Shown here: piece after piece, positions 34,933 through 45,802 of the stretch
Position numbering within the stretch: position 1 is the stretch's first letter
How the letters are laid out: each line of letters opens with the position of its first letter
Origin: Knoxdaviesia capensis
Taxonomy: Eukaryota > Ascomycota > Sordariomycetes > Microascales > Gondwanamycetaceae
Direction: 5' to 3'
Assembly (NCBI GenBank): GCA_001510575.1
Contig: LNGK01000011.1
Span: 896,577 to 960,576 of the forward strand
Length of the DNA stretch: 64,000 bases
Program-made: the position numbers and the translations under genes
Notes under the pieces: model-generated
The model's input: the letters and a program-made list of their open reading frames with translations, nothing else
Told to the model about the DNA's origin: nothing
The model's database searches: none

Positions 34933-36366
34933 CTAATAGCCCATGGCGAACTTTCGCGCGACCCATGCGGCGCCGTACTCGTCATATTCTTTCTTTGTAA
35001 CGCTGAGCTTTTGCACGTGCTCGTGGTTGGCGAGCCGGCACCCGCCTTCCCAGGTGCTAATGATAGGGTCCTGGGGCCGGGCGACGCGCACCATGCATTC
35101 GTCCGGGGCCAGCCGCACGAGATCCTGCTGCAGGCGCTCGATGAACCCTTTGAACAGTGCGTTGCCACCCACAACCATGATATTCGCCAGAAGGCCGGGC
35201 CATAGGCCGACGGGGAGCTGTCGCAGGGACTGCATGACCAGCTCCGGGAGACCGGGTTGGCGCAGGCCGATGTCGGCCGGATTGAAAAGCAACTCGGGGA
35301 CAGAGAAGCGCTCGTTGCGCAGCGTGATGATGTCCTCCTCGTCGGCAGCGGCTCCGCGCGCCGAGGCGGCGGCGAGCTTGCGGCTCTTGGTGTGCATGGC
35401 GGGATCGTAGTCGCGGAGGATTCCGCGCGGCCGCGTGCGGAAGTCGGGCAGCACGTAGTCGGCGGCGACGCCGCCGCCGGTGAGGTAGTCGGGGCGCCGG
35501 TCGCCGCGGGTGCCCTTCCACGACTTTTCAAGGTCGCCGGCGAAGTCGAGCGAGACGTAGCACGCGGTTTCTTTCAGTTCGTTGACGATGTACAGCTCGT
35601 TACGCATGTCGAAGTAGCGGAGGGAAAGAAGGCGCGCCAGGGCGTTGGTAAGGAGTTTGCCGCCAACGTCCAGGCGGCGGACGGCCGAGTGGAGGGGGCG
35701 GCCGTAGATGAGGGGTGTGACCACGGTGTGGGAGTATCCCGAGTCGATGACGAGGACGACTTCTGCGGGGGTGGTTGTCGAGGCGTCGGGGAGGGGAGGG
35801 TTCTGGAAGATGGAGGGGAGATCGAGGTATGCGTTCCACGTGGGGCCTATGAAATGTCAGTGTGTGCTCATGCAGGTGGGATGACGAGAGTGGTTACCAA
35901 TCGCGCGGTAGTAGCTTGTGAACTGGTATTCTTCAAACACAATCTGGTCCGTGTTCGCCTGTAACGCCGGCAGGCTATTCGGGGCCTCGGAGAGGAGAAG
36001 CCGGGTTTCGGACGGGTCGCGGTACCCCGGTGCGGCAGAATCGAAGAACTCGCGGTCCCAGATTTCCTTTTGCGATTCCCAGTTGACGATATATCCCTTC
36101 TCGACCGGCCGGCGAAACTGGATCTCGCCAAAGTCGCGACATCGCGACAGACCCGATCCGATGTATGTGTGCTTGAGGCGATCGCGGGCGATGCAGTTGG
36201 GTATCACGCGAGGGTTTGGCGCGCCGGAGGGCTCAACGTTGGTGTCACCGTCATCGTCGAGGGGCGGTTGTGCGTATCCGGCTTTGATCGTGGATGCGCC
36301 GTTGTCAAGCACTAGTGTTGCAGTTGGCTGTGGCTCTGCCAGTCGCGTCTTGCGTTGGGCGACCAT
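34933..36366 (-). CDS. arp6: Actin-related protein 6 (SWR1 complex subunit)
   Basis: Two exons, 36,366-35,898 and 35,846-34,933, with a 51-nt intron (GTAACC donor, CATAG acceptor), giving 460 residues. The start LVLDNGASTIKAGYA is the actin-fold phosphate loop 1 in its Arp6 form. RPVEKGYIVNWESQKEIWDREFF is the family's hallmark region (quoted in part: YIVNWESQKEIWD). The C-terminal NIMVVGGNALFKGFIERL matches the second phosphate loop of actins. Arp6 belongs to the nuclear SWR1/SRCAP remodeller, which exchanges H2A for H2A.Z, and has a role in heterochromatin. An insertion rich in Arg/Gly/Ala (residues about 270-330) lengthens the protein compared with yeast Arp6. I chose the ATG at 36,366 because the open frame upstream is not conserved-looking. 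Confidence 0.88.
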
Positions 36367-36773
36367 TTCGATGTTCGTACGCTGATTATTTGGGTGTAAG
36401 CACCATGTTATGGTTAAGAGGAAAGTGTACACCAGATTTTTTCGCGTTCGGGAACAAGTCTGGAATGGGTCTGAAAATTATGGCTAATGCGGTTTCCAGC
36501 TAACCCTAACCCTTGAAACCCAAGCGTGACCACTATATTTGGAGTATGTACTTCACATCACTGGGCAAGATGTCGGAGAAGCACAATGTACTTAAGACTT
36601 TCAGTTTATTCTAGTAGTTCTGACTTGTACTAATGCAGGCGAGGGGTCCTCCTTCCTCAGGCGGTGGTCGTCCACTAATGACGGATAACTGATGATAAAT
36701 AACATTCATAGTAACTTCTGAGCCTCTCTTGCACTCTCTATTGAAATGTTTATCATCCGACTCGACTCTCGCT
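36367..36773. promoter_or_regulatory. Divergent promoter, ARP6 / Crinkler-type gene
   Basis: 407 bases between two divergent start codons. No convincing regulatory element. AT-rich around 36,530-36,720. Confidence 0.4.
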
Positions 36774-39251
36774 ATGCTTCTGCCGCTGATTGTCAAAACT
36801 TCGTGGCGCGATTGCCAGTCTGTGGCCGATCTTGGTCGTGTGGCGGAATGGCCTCCAGAAGTCACGGCTGCCATTCAGGCACAATTCCCCACCATCTCCG
36901 GCGATGAGATCTCCGAATTTGTCTTGTCGTATCTCAAGGTCGATTTGCTTGTCAGTCGCCGATCGGCCATGGAAGTTCCGCAAAAGAACCTCGATTTTCT
37001 GGATTTCCTTCAGAAAGAGACATCTGTCGATGCTCGAGTGTACACCTGGCTACACGTAGCCCCCGTTGTTCACGGAGAGCAACACATTTCACGCGACACA
37101 GTCAAAGTTGCGAGGGTGCTCTCACTCTTGAATGCAATCCAAAGGAACCTCGACCAATGCCATGTTCTCCCCCCCGCATCCGACCGTCTGAATCTTGCCT
37201 TTTGCCTGCCGGAACGTGTTGCCCCGGGAATCGTTTCGTGCCCGAGCAAAGACCTGCTACGCCTTATCCTTCGGTACCAACGCGAATACAATCCCCGGGA
37301 ACACCTGGCCCCGTACACCTCCATTATTGGACCGTCCGGCCTCGGAAAGTCATTCACTGTTGGCCAGCTTGCCCGGCAGTACGGCGTTTATGTGATGTAC
37401 ATCTCGTTTTCCCCTGCCACATCCCGGAGCTTTCCAGCCCGAACCTCAATGGCTGATTTCATTCCGACGGCCTCCAGCAATCAGGAGCTGCTGGAATCGC
37501 GATGGAAACTACTGCTGAGGTTCTTGTTGAAATTTGCATGCGCTTGCAGATCACGTTCAGTTTCCCCATCTTGGGTGTTCGACTTGATGGCATTAAACTC
37601 CTCTCCTCAGATTATGAATTCTTTGAACCACAAGCTTACTAGTCTGTTCTATGGGTCTCCCGACTACTTTGATCCAACGACATCCCTTCTCCCAGGCGAT
37701 GAGTTCTGGGCATTCTTAGACAATTTGGAGCATGAGAAGGCACCTCCTCACGATCATCCCGTCATATTCTGTTTTGATGAGGCTAGAAATCTGCTTTCTG
37801 AGAAGAATGCTACCCCTTTTCGTGCGGCGAGGAGTGCTCTCAAGATTATTTATCAAGATTCGCCGACATTTTTTGCCACTATGCTCGACACAGCAGCAAA
37901 AGTGAGCGACTTCTCTCCTCCGTTTTGGCGGGATCCAAGCCAAAAAAGACCCTCCGATGACGAGTTCCGACACCTCTTTCAACCATTTTACCTGATACAA
38001 AGCCTGGACTCCTATGCCGTAACCTTCAACCCCGAGAATGTCTTTTCTGTGAAATGGGATCGCGTTGCTCGGTATGGTCGGCCGCTTTGGGGCGCCCTGC
38101 TCGACTCAGGCGAGCCTCTTGAGAGGGTCGTTCAACTTGCGTCCGACAAAATTCGCCCCGATGGCTTATTGCCAACAGGAAAGCTGTCCGACATTCGCCA
38201 TCTTGCCCTGCTAACATACAGGATTGGATTTTACATATCCAATACCTCAATTGCAGAGCGCCTGATTTCGGGATGGATGCGTTGCGTGTTCTACATGTCT
38301 GAGGACCGATCGGTTCTGAAAACATGCCAGCCGAGTGAGCCTATTTTGGCCCTGGCTGCTTCGGGAATGATCCGACGCGAGTCTTGGAGTGCGACGCTTT
38401 CTGCCGCCTCCGATGCAATACTGAACGGCCTTATTCATAAAGGTGACAGTGGCGAGGTAGTTGCTTCTGTCGTTCTCCTGATTGCCATCGATGCTCACAG
38501 TGGGGACTCGTGGCCTCGGCCCAATTCCATCCGAGCCTTTCTGCAACAGCTTCTCGGCTGCAAGGCTACCCAGGAGGTCTTTAAGCAGCAAATCCCAACA
38601 AGAGGAATGGCGAAGCTGCTGGAGACGGGCGTTGTGTTTTTCAACCATATAACTCGCCTCACCCAGAGCCCATCTCGTGATCTTCTCTGTGCAGCCTTCT
38701 CTCGCTGTGCCGCCTGCTTCCTTCCCGACAGATTTCCTGGCGCTGATCTGATCATTCCCGTTCGCGTAGGCGTCAAGAGCGACTGGGACATGTCTTATAT
38801 TGCTATTCAAGTCAAGAATCGACATGGAGACAGGCCCTGTGCGTCCCTGTTCAACGAGGCGAAGTCCTGCATGGACCAAGCCCAAGCTGCCATTGGACTG
38901 GATGGAGATGCACCCTACATTGGAATTGTGATGTCTCTTGGCTGCCAGTTGCCGCTGGGCCAACCTTCTCATACAATAGTGTTCCCGGAGCCGCAGAATC
39001 ATCCTGGTGGGCGGCCTTTGCGAAAACACCAAACGCGAGAATTCAACCATCTTGTGGTGTTGACCATGGGCTTAGGCAACGCAACATACCCATGCCTTGC
39101 CGGGGTGGACAGAGAGGGAACCAAGCCGACGGCAGAGGTTCTTGAAGAGCTTCTGGGGGCTAACTACGTGGATAGCTGGGCGCTGTCGACAGGTATGGTG
39201 GGCGAACAGACGTGGACAGTCCGCGAAGAAAAGAAGAAAGCTGTTGATTGA
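36774..39251 (+). CDS. Crinkler-type P-loop NTPase fused to PD-(D/E)xK nuclease
   Basis: Intronless frame of 825 residues from the first ATG at 36,774. The frame is open 45 bases further upstream but without ATG. A Walker A loop GPSGLGKS lies at residues 186-193. VIFCFDEARN at 330-339 is a Walker B with DE. Between them, SFPARTSMADF matches a segment typical of Crinkler (CRN) NTPase domains. Near the C-terminus GADLIIPV is followed by IAIQVKNR, with Q679-x-K681; this is the D...QxK pattern of the restriction-endonuclease-like domain in CR effectors. No signal peptide is visible. The family (Crinkler-RHS-type) combines an NTPase with a nuclease; members in oomycetes and chytrids act as effectors killing or reprogramming host cells, while those in free-living fungi have no known role. 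Intact, not RIP-mutated. Its neighbours are ordinary housekeeping genes. Confidence 0.75.
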   Translation: MLLPLIVKTSWRDCQSVADLGRVAEWPPEVTAAIQAQFPTISGDEISEFVLSYLKVDLLVSRRSAMEVPQKNLDFLDFLQKETSVDARVYTWLHVAPVVHGEQHISRDTVKVARVLSLLNAIQRNLDQCHVLPPASDRLNLAFCLPERVAPGIVSCPSKDLLRLILRYQREYNPREHLAPYTSIIGPSGLGKSFTVGQLARQYGVYVMYISFSPATSRSFPARTSMADFIPTASSNQELLESRWKLLLRFLLKFACACRSRSVSPSWVFDLMALNSSPQIMNSLNHKLTSLFYGSPDYFDPTTSLLPGDEFWAFLDNLEHEKAPPHDHPVIFCFDEARNLLSEKNATPFRAARSALKIIYQDSPTFFATMLDTAAKVSDFSPPFWRDPSQKRPSDDEFRHLFQPFYLIQSLDSYAVTFNPENVFSVKWDRVARYGRPLWGALLDSGEPLERVVQLASDKIRPDGLLPTGKLSDIRHLALLTYRIGFYISNTSIAERLISGWMRCVFYMSEDRSVLKTCQPSEPILALAASGMIRRESWSATLSAASDAILNGLIHKGDSGEVVASVVLLIAIDAHSGDSWPRPNSIRAFLQQLLGCKATQEVFKQQIPTRGMAKLLETGVVFFNHITRLTQSPSRDLLCAAFSRCAACFLPDRFPGADLIIPVRVGVKSDWDMSYIAIQVKNRHGDRPCASLFNEAKSCMDQAQAAIGLDGDAPYIGIVMSLGCQLPLGQPSHTIVFPEPQNHPGGRPLRKHQTREFNHLVVLTMGLGNATYPCLAGVDREGTKPTAEVLEELLGANYVDSWALSTGMVGEQTWTVREEKKKAVD

Positions 39252-39412
39252 TGTCTCGACCATCCATACGACTCCCTGCTTATCGAATTACTCATGGCAT
39301 TATTCACATAGAGAAGTATCCCGAAGGTTCTTCTAATACTCCACTTGCTCTAATTCATGATAAACGATAGTATAATTCTGAATAACTATACTGCCCAACC
39401 ACCACCTTCAAC

Positions 39413-41585
39413 TCAAGCCACCTTGGCCAGGAGATAGATTTCTCCCTGTCGGCTGTTGTCACTGGCAAGGTACATGCGGGTATACGCAGGATCCCAGGCA
39501 ATGCCGCAAGGACGCAGACACGTGGCGGAGCTGCACTGATCGACGTTTTCACTCCACAGGATATCAACGTACGGCTCGCTGGAGTCCGGAGCGGCAACAG
39601 GCTCGTAACCGGCGTCGGTCTTGGTGTACGGGATCTGTACAACCTTGTATCCAGTCGCCGGCGCACGGTTCCACGATCCGTGCAGCGACACGTACATGTT
39701 CTCAAAGGCCTTGTCGAACTTTCCATCCATGGGGGCCGAGTGGGCCTGGATGGACAACCGGGGCGCTACGGATTCGAGGGTGCAGTTGAGGTCGTTGTAA
39801 TCTCTGCTGGGCTTGAGCACGAACTGGTCGCCGACTTTGAAGGGTGCGTCGACAAAGGCACTGGGCCCGCCGAGACCAATGGTGAAGCAGACGGGGTAGC
39901 CGTACCAGTTTTCGTTGGGCTTGCTTGGGTCGCCCACTGCGAGGTATTAGCACTGTTCTAGCGATGGGGAGGCGGGCACTTACAAAAGTTGAGCTCTTCC
40001 GCGGGGTTGTCGATGTGCACGTCGACAGTTCTGCCGTCGACGGTGCGGTCGAGGTCGTCGGCGCTGTTTTCGATGCCCCAGACCCTAAGGAGCGTTAGAA
40101 GTGAGTGGCCAGGTGGATCGGGGCTACTTACATGTTGTCGCCGTCGACGACGAGGGCAACGTCGTTACGAAGACCGTAGCCGAGGGTCCAGCCATCGGCG
40201 AGCCAGTCCCAGCCGCCAACGGGCGGGGTGGAGATATCAAAGACCTTGACTACGGCGCGGGCGATCTTGATGTCCTGGCTCTCCATGTCGAAGTTGGAGT
40301 TGGAGCCAAGCTGCATGACGAGAAGGTTTGGCGTCTTGGGCGGGATGATCAGCGAGCGGGTGGGGTGTCCTCCGCGGTACATGTTCTTGACGACGATGGT
40401 CTCGCCGCTGACGCTTTGTGTTGCGGCATCGTACGCATAGGCCCACGCAGTGGTTTGGGACGACACTACAAGAGTTTTGCCATCGGGGGTGAGGCTGATG
40501 CCATGGTTGAGAGTCGGGTTATCGATTAGAACCTTGGAGCTTGAAATGCAGCCGTCTGCGCCAAAAGTATTGATGACAAGTCCGCGTCCAGAATCGATCA
40601 CGAGCAGGTTCCCCAGAGTATCCACTGTTATTCCGCGCGGCGCCCGGTAGCTGCCCGCCAGCTTGACAACCTTCCATCCGTCTGCGGTACCCAGGGGGAA
40701 CTGGGCGGCCGAGACCCCGGCGCACGAGTCGGGGATCGGCAGCGCGGGGACGACCGCCTCCACAGGCGCGACCTCTTCTTCAGGAGCAGGAGTCTCCGTC
40801 GTTGGGGTTGTCAGCTCGGCAGACGTTGTGGCGGAGGCAGCGGGAGTCTCACCATCGGCATCGCCGCCAGGGGCCCAGCGCGCAAAGTCGGCGGACCGCG
40901 CCTCGTCAAAGTTGTGGATCCAGTGGCCGACGCGGTCGTGGATGCCAAAGGTGGTCTCGAGGTCGGCGGGCGTGTCGACGGGGATCAGGGAGTAGGCGAA
41001 GGCCAGGTAGTTCTCGCCGGTGCTGCTGAGCGCGGTCGGGTCGTCGCCAAACGGCGCCCACCACGAGCATCCCTTGCAGTAAGCGGTAACGATGAAGTGG
41101 GTTTCGTTGACGCCGCTGCCCTCGAGGAGTTCGTACGTCGTCTCCTCGAACATCGGGGGACTGAAGTAGCCACTGCATTTGGATGTGTGTTAGATTCGGT
41201 TGGCAGCGCAGAAGCAGGGCGACTTACAAGGCCATGCGCGATGACACCTTAACGGAGTCGCCATCCCGCCACATGATGGCCAGCGGGTTGTAGGTCATGC
41301 CGCCGCCCCAGGCCAGTCCGACCCATCCGACCCCCAGCGGGGCGGTGACCTGGAATAGAATGTCGAACTTTTCCTCAGTGGTTTCGGGGATCGCGAGCGC
41401 AAAGGTGATTCCGTTGTCGGTCGTGTAGCCGGAGAAGCATCGGCTGGCCGAGTCGCAGTACTTGAACGTCTCATCCTCCTGGCAGAGGCCTGTTACTGTT
41501 AGTGATGACCGGAGACAGAGGGGATTGGGGGCGTACCTGAGGCCACGAGGGCGCCAACGGCGGCGGCAACAGATATCCAATGCAT
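39413..41585 (-). CDS. AA8-AA12 cytochrome b / PQQ-dependent sugar dehydrogenase
   Basis: Five exons on the minus strand: 41,585-41,537, 41,489-41,228, 41,172-40,132, 40,084-39,984 and 39,936-39,413. Introns are 47-55 nt and all phases agree; 658 residues. A signal peptide (MHWISVAAAVGALVASG) precedes an AA8 cytochrome b domain at about 18-205, with GWVGLAWGGGMTYNPL carrying the likely heme Met and GIHDRVGHW the likely heme His. A Thr/Glu/Pro linker follows (about 208-250). Then comes an AA12 beta-propeller with GTADGWKVVKLAGSYRAPRG and ending RQGEIYLLAKVA. Characterised AA12 enzymes are extracellular PQQ-dependent pyranose dehydrogenases oxidising L-fucose, D-glucosone and D-arabinose-like sugars, passing electrons via AA8 to lytic polysaccharide monooxygenases. 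There is no CBM1 at the C-terminus, unlike the founding basidiomycete enzyme. It shares a promoter region with the ARA2 gene. Confidence 0.85.
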
Positions 41586-42198
41586 GCTGAAGGCTGGCGA
41601 GAGTCTATGGATGCTGAAGAGTCTAGGAACAGCGAGATCAGGAAGCCAGACGAGATGTCTTATAAATGCTGATGGCTATCGTCCATGGAAGCGTGGCTCC
41701 GACATAATCAACATGCCGGCATTCATTCTTGCTCGAGGCCGCATATTCCGTGGTCCCATTGGACCGCACTCACGGAAGCTGCAATCAGTGATATGTTAAG
41801 GGGTACTGGCGGATGAATCTACACGGAGAACACGAAGCACAATCACGGATAAATCTGGAAAGACGCAGGCACGATTCAGATGAGAGTAAATTCGACGTCA
41901 TATATGGCCATCTCAATTCCAAAAATGCGGTTAAATGGGACACTTTATTGTATATTGCTCTGGACCTGCCGCACCATGCAATGGAGGCCGTGATTATCTT
42001 GCCAATGTCAATGTTTAGGCAAAACGGTGGACGAATCTGGTGGCGGCCATTGCAAAGAGACAACGTTGTCGGATTGAAGTATAGTGGTGCTGAAGTGGGA
42101 CCGAAAATACATCCGCTAGCAAGGCGACTCCGCATTTGACCTTAACCAAACCTCACCTCAACACACACGGCATTATTAATACCGCGCCACACATCACC
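41586..42198. promoter_or_regulatory. Shared divergent promoter, AA8-AA12 / ARA2
   Basis: 613 bases between the two start codons. No clear TATA or carbon-catabolite site found by eye. The short spacing makes co-regulation possible but not proven. Confidence 0.45.
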
Positions 42199-43293
42199 AT
42201 GGCCGCCCCGGGACTTGTCGCATCGATTCCGCCCATTATTTTGGGCACCGCAACGTTCAACAACCAGTATGTAGACGATCCGCAGACGATGCCGTCGACG
42301 GCGATTGTGGCGCGGGCCCTCGACCTGGGCATCCGCGGCTTCGACACGTCGCCGTACTACGGCCCATCGGAGGAGATTCTCGGCGCGGCTCTTGCGGCCG
42401 CCAAGGCCGAGGGCAAGCTGCCCGCTCGGCCCGATTATTTCTTAGTGACCAAAGCGGGCCGCATTGGCCCGGACCACTTTGACTACTCGCCGGCATGGAT
42501 TCGCTCGAGCGTGCAGCGCAGCCTGCAGCGGCTCCACACCGACTACCTGGACCTGGTGTACTGCCACGACGTCGAGTTTGTGTCAGCGGAGGACGTTGTT
42601 GGCGCGGTGGTGGCGCTGCGCCAGCTGCGGGACGAAGGTCTGGTGCGCCATGTCGGCATCTCCGGCTACCCGGTCCCGGTGCTGCAGGCCCTGGCCAAGC
42701 GCGTGCTGGAGGTGACCGGCGAGCCGCTGGACGCGGTGCTGTCCTACGGCAACTACTGTGTGCAGAATGCGTCGCTGGGCCGCGAGGCCACCCTCGATGG
42801 GTTCCACACCGCCGGGGTGCCGGTGCTGCTGAACGCGAGCATCCTGAACATGGGGCTGCTGACCACCCGCGGCGTCGATGCGAGCCCGATGGCCGCGTGG
42901 CACCCGTCGCCGGTCGAACTGCGCGTGGTGTGCCGCGAGCTTGCGGCGGCTGCGACCGCCGCCGGCTGGGGCTTTGAGGATGTGTGCATCCGCTGGGCGC
43001 TGGCGTCGTGGGCGGCCCGGGGGCGCGACTTTGGCAGTCGTAAATCGCATGCCGCCGGTGTCGGCGTTTCCGTCATCGGCGTGACGTCTGTGGCGGAACT
43101 GGAGGAGACGTGGAAAGCATGGACGGATGCCTTGGAGACGATCCGCGAGGAGCCGGAGAACCTACCCCAGGAGAACAAGACGCTGGCGGCGGTGGCGTTG
43201 GCCGACGACGAGCTACGGCCTATGCTGGGCAAGTGGAAAGACTATGCGTGGGAAAGCCCGTCGGGCGACTTTGTCAATAAAAAGCCAGCGTAA
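42199..43293 (+). CDS. ara2: ARA2-type D-arabinose 1-dehydrogenase (aldo-keto reductase)
   Basis: Single exon of 364 residues; the ATG at 42,199 (ACATCACC context) is chosen, as the open frame upstream has only near-cognate starts. TIM-barrel aldo-keto reductase with the catalytic tetrad visible: D and Y in RGFDTSPYYGPSEE, K in FLVTKAGRI, H in LVYCHDVEF. The start IPPIILGTATFNNQY and the long C-terminal part match yeast Ara2 and plant L-galactose dehydrogenase. Known role: NAD-dependent oxidation of D-arabinose (and related sugars) to the lactone, the first step to D-erythroascorbate, in the cytosol. L-arabinose or L-galactose specificity cannot be told from sequence. The neighbour across the divergent promoter is an extracellular sugar dehydrogenase with overlapping known substrates. 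Confidence 0.85.
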   Translation: MAAPGLVASIPPIILGTATFNNQYVDDPQTMPSTAIVARALDLGIRGFDTSPYYGPSEEILGAALAAAKAEGKLPARPDYFLVTKAGRIGPDHFDYSPAWIRSSVQRSLQRLHTDYLDLVYCHDVEFVSAEDVVGAVVALRQLRDEGLVRHVGISGYPVPVLQALAKRVLEVTGEPLDAVLSYGNYCVQNASLGREATLDGFHTAGVPVLLNASILNMGLLTTRGVDASPMAAWHPSPVELRVVCRELAAAATAAGWGFEDVCIRWALASWAARGRDFGSRKSHAAGVGVSVIGVTSVAELEETWKAWTDALETIREEPENLPQENKTLAAVALADDELRPMLGKWKDYAWESPSGDFVNKKPA

Positions 43294-43451
43294 CCTGGAG
43301 ACTAGACTACATTATGAGCATAAAATGGGACCTCTCATTCTCTAACTAAGACCGACCAAAACACCAGTACAGAAATGAAACCCGCTAAAACAAAAGATCA
43401 TACCGTGATTGCGCGAGCAATGCGGACTGATCTGCACAATCTATCACCAAA

Positions 43452-45802
43452 CTACACAAGGTTGATCTTGACCTCGGGGGCGTCGCGGCTTGTCTCCGAA
43501 TCGCCCTTGGTCTCGACATGCTCGACCTCCTCGCCGCCCTTGGACGCGGCAGGGTCGTGGGCGGCGTCCAGGTCGACGCCGACCATTTCGGCCAGGCTGC
43601 GGAAGTTGAACATGGGCTCGCTGCCGGCGCTGCCGGGGTCGCGGTCGCCGTCCTCGCTGCGGCCGTCGATGCTGACGCCGCTGAGGCGGGGGTTGAGGGC
43701 GGCGTGGGCGGCGTGGGACTCGACGCTGCCGGGGAAGCTGCCGCCCACGCTGAGGGACGACGCGAGCGAGGATGCATTGCTCATGTGGCGGAGGTGCGAT
43801 GGGCCGTGCTGCGCGGGGATGGGGATGGAGGGCGTCTCGTTGCGCTCAACCCCTTTGCCCTTGTCGGTGCTGGGGGGCTCGGGCTCGGCGGGGGGTGCGG
43901 CGGTTGCCGCCGGCACGGCATCGGCGGCAGACACCTCGACACGCAGGTTGCTGGCGGTGCTGTTGCCGCGGCGGCGCCCGCCAAGGTGGAGGGACAGGCT
44001 GCTGCCGCTGCCGGAGCTGTTGGCGGTGCCGTAGAACGAGCTTTGGCGGCGGGACTGCTTCTTGGCGGCCTTGCGGTCTTCTTTTTCGCGCTTCTTGGCC
44101 TCGGACCGGGCCTCCTTTTCGGCCTTGCGCTGGCGCTCTTCCTCCGCGGCGATGGACAGCCGCATGGCTTCCATGAGCATCATCTCTTCGAGTTCCTCCA
44201 TGCGCGAGCGCGGGGGAGGGCCGTCGGGCTGGCCGGCGGGAGGAATGGGGGTCAGCGTCGAGACCAGGCCGGGGCCCATGGGCGCGTGGGACATTCGCGT
44301 CAGAATAATGGAGCCAGGTTGCGGAGCGGGCTGCTCGGAGCGGCGGGAGAAGCGGGACACGCGGGTGAAGGGGGTGGAGCGAGCGTCGTTGCTGCCCATG
44401 AGGAACGCGGCCGTGTGGAGGGCGGTGGCGGCGGCGGAGCGGCGGGCTTGCAGGGCGCGCAGGGTGGCCAGCTTGGTGGCCCAGTCGGGGCGCACGCGGT
44501 CGGTGGTGATGACGTTGGGGGCGTTGGCGGACAGGCTGTGGGTGCGGCGGCGGTTGCCAACGATGGGCGGTGTGGCCGACGTGGGGGAGAGGGATGAGGA
44601 GAGCGAGCTGCGAGACGACATAGCGGTGGAGCCAATGTGCAAGCCCGGGGGTTCCGAGTAGACGATGCCGCGTCGGAAGGGGGGGGCTTCGTAGGTAACG
44701 CCGAATTCGGCCTGCTGGCAGTAGGGGCACGCGGCCGGCTCCGAGACGAGCATTTCCGGCGGCTGGTCAGTCGACGAGGCCGGTGTGGGCGGGCCGGGCG
44801 AGGCGGGAGGCTGCTCGCCATGGTGCTCGGGGAAATGGGGGTCGGGGCGTTTGATCTGGACGAAGCACTCGGTGCAGATGGGCTGGTCGCAGCAGCGGGT
44901 GTGGTTGAGGTACGGGGGGTAGTAGAGGAAGCAGATCGGGCACTCGGTGCCGTTTTTGTACAGAAAGACCTCGAGCGGCTGGCCGTTGACAAAGGGGTCG
45001 TAGGGGAGGGCGGTTTCGCGGGCAGTCAGGTCGACCTGAGAGGAGTTTTTCGAGTCTCGCCCGAGGGCGGCGGCGAGCGATTTGGCCCGCGGCTTGAACG
45101 GCGAGCCTGCCCGGGAGGGTTTGAGAGATGATGCTACGGCCGAGAGCGAATTTGTCGGCTGGCTGGACTGGTTTTCGGACGAGGCCGACAGCGTGCGCGG
45201 GCCGATGGGGATGGTGAGGTGGGAGAGGTTCTGGTACGAGCTGGATTCGGCTACGGATTCCGGCGAGCGCGGGCGGACGATAAGCTCGGGAGGGGGGGTG
45301 GCGTCGGGCTCGGGGATGGGCAAGCCGCGGGCGGCGGCGATGATTTGCGGCTCGGTCCACGTGCTGGAAAAGTCGTTGAGGCCGCGCCAGAACGGAGCGA
45401 CCTTGCGTTCAATCTGGATGGGGTTAGCGATGAAGATAATGGGCTGATGACGTGGCATACCTGGAGCTGGCGAACGACCGCCTTGTTGAAATCTTCCGTG
45501 CCGGTGTACGTGCCCATGGTGACGAGGAACCCGCCGTCGACATGTTCCTCGGCGATGCTGCGGATTCGTTCCTTCTCGCGGGCGATGTGTTCCTTTTCGA
45601 GACGCCGGGCCTCGCGCTCGGCTCGGGTTTCTTTGCGTTCAAACGGGGCATCGGGATTGGTGGCGGGAACGAGGTCCCGGCGGTGCCGATGCTGGCGAGA
45701 AACGGCAGCGGCAACGTATGACGCCGCGTCGGCGGTATTGGCATTGGACGAGGACGACCCCGGCAGCGGAGGCCGGGACTCTTTTGTGCTTGAGTTGCCC
45801 AT
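43452..45802 (-). CDS. sip5: SIP5, Snf1-interacting protein
   Basis: Two exons, 45,802-45,461 and 45,413-43,452, with a 47-nt intron (GTATGC donor, CATCCAG acceptor, phase 0); 767 residues. It begins MGNSSTK, a possible N-myristoylation signal, then a coiled Arg/Glu-rich stretch. The SIP5 core TECPICFLYYPPYLNHTRCC (residues about 270-290) continues with CTECFVQIKR, and a second pair CPYCQQ lies near 340; together these form a degenerate RING/zinc domain. A Lys/Glu-rich coiled coil (about 540-590) and a disordered Ser/Ala tail follow. In yeast Sip5 binds the Snf1 kinase and the Reg1/Glc7 phosphatase and tunes glucose signalling. Length fits filamentous fungi (yeast is shorter). Regulation is not visible. 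Confidence 0.88.

Noticed and set aside
36729..36773. 15-codon extension of the Crinkler-type protein
   Set aside because: Starts at TTG with no ATG; the first ATG at 36,774 is preferred.
43518..44597. 359-codon Gly/Ala-rich frame on the plus strand
   Set aside because: Antisense shadow of SIP5.
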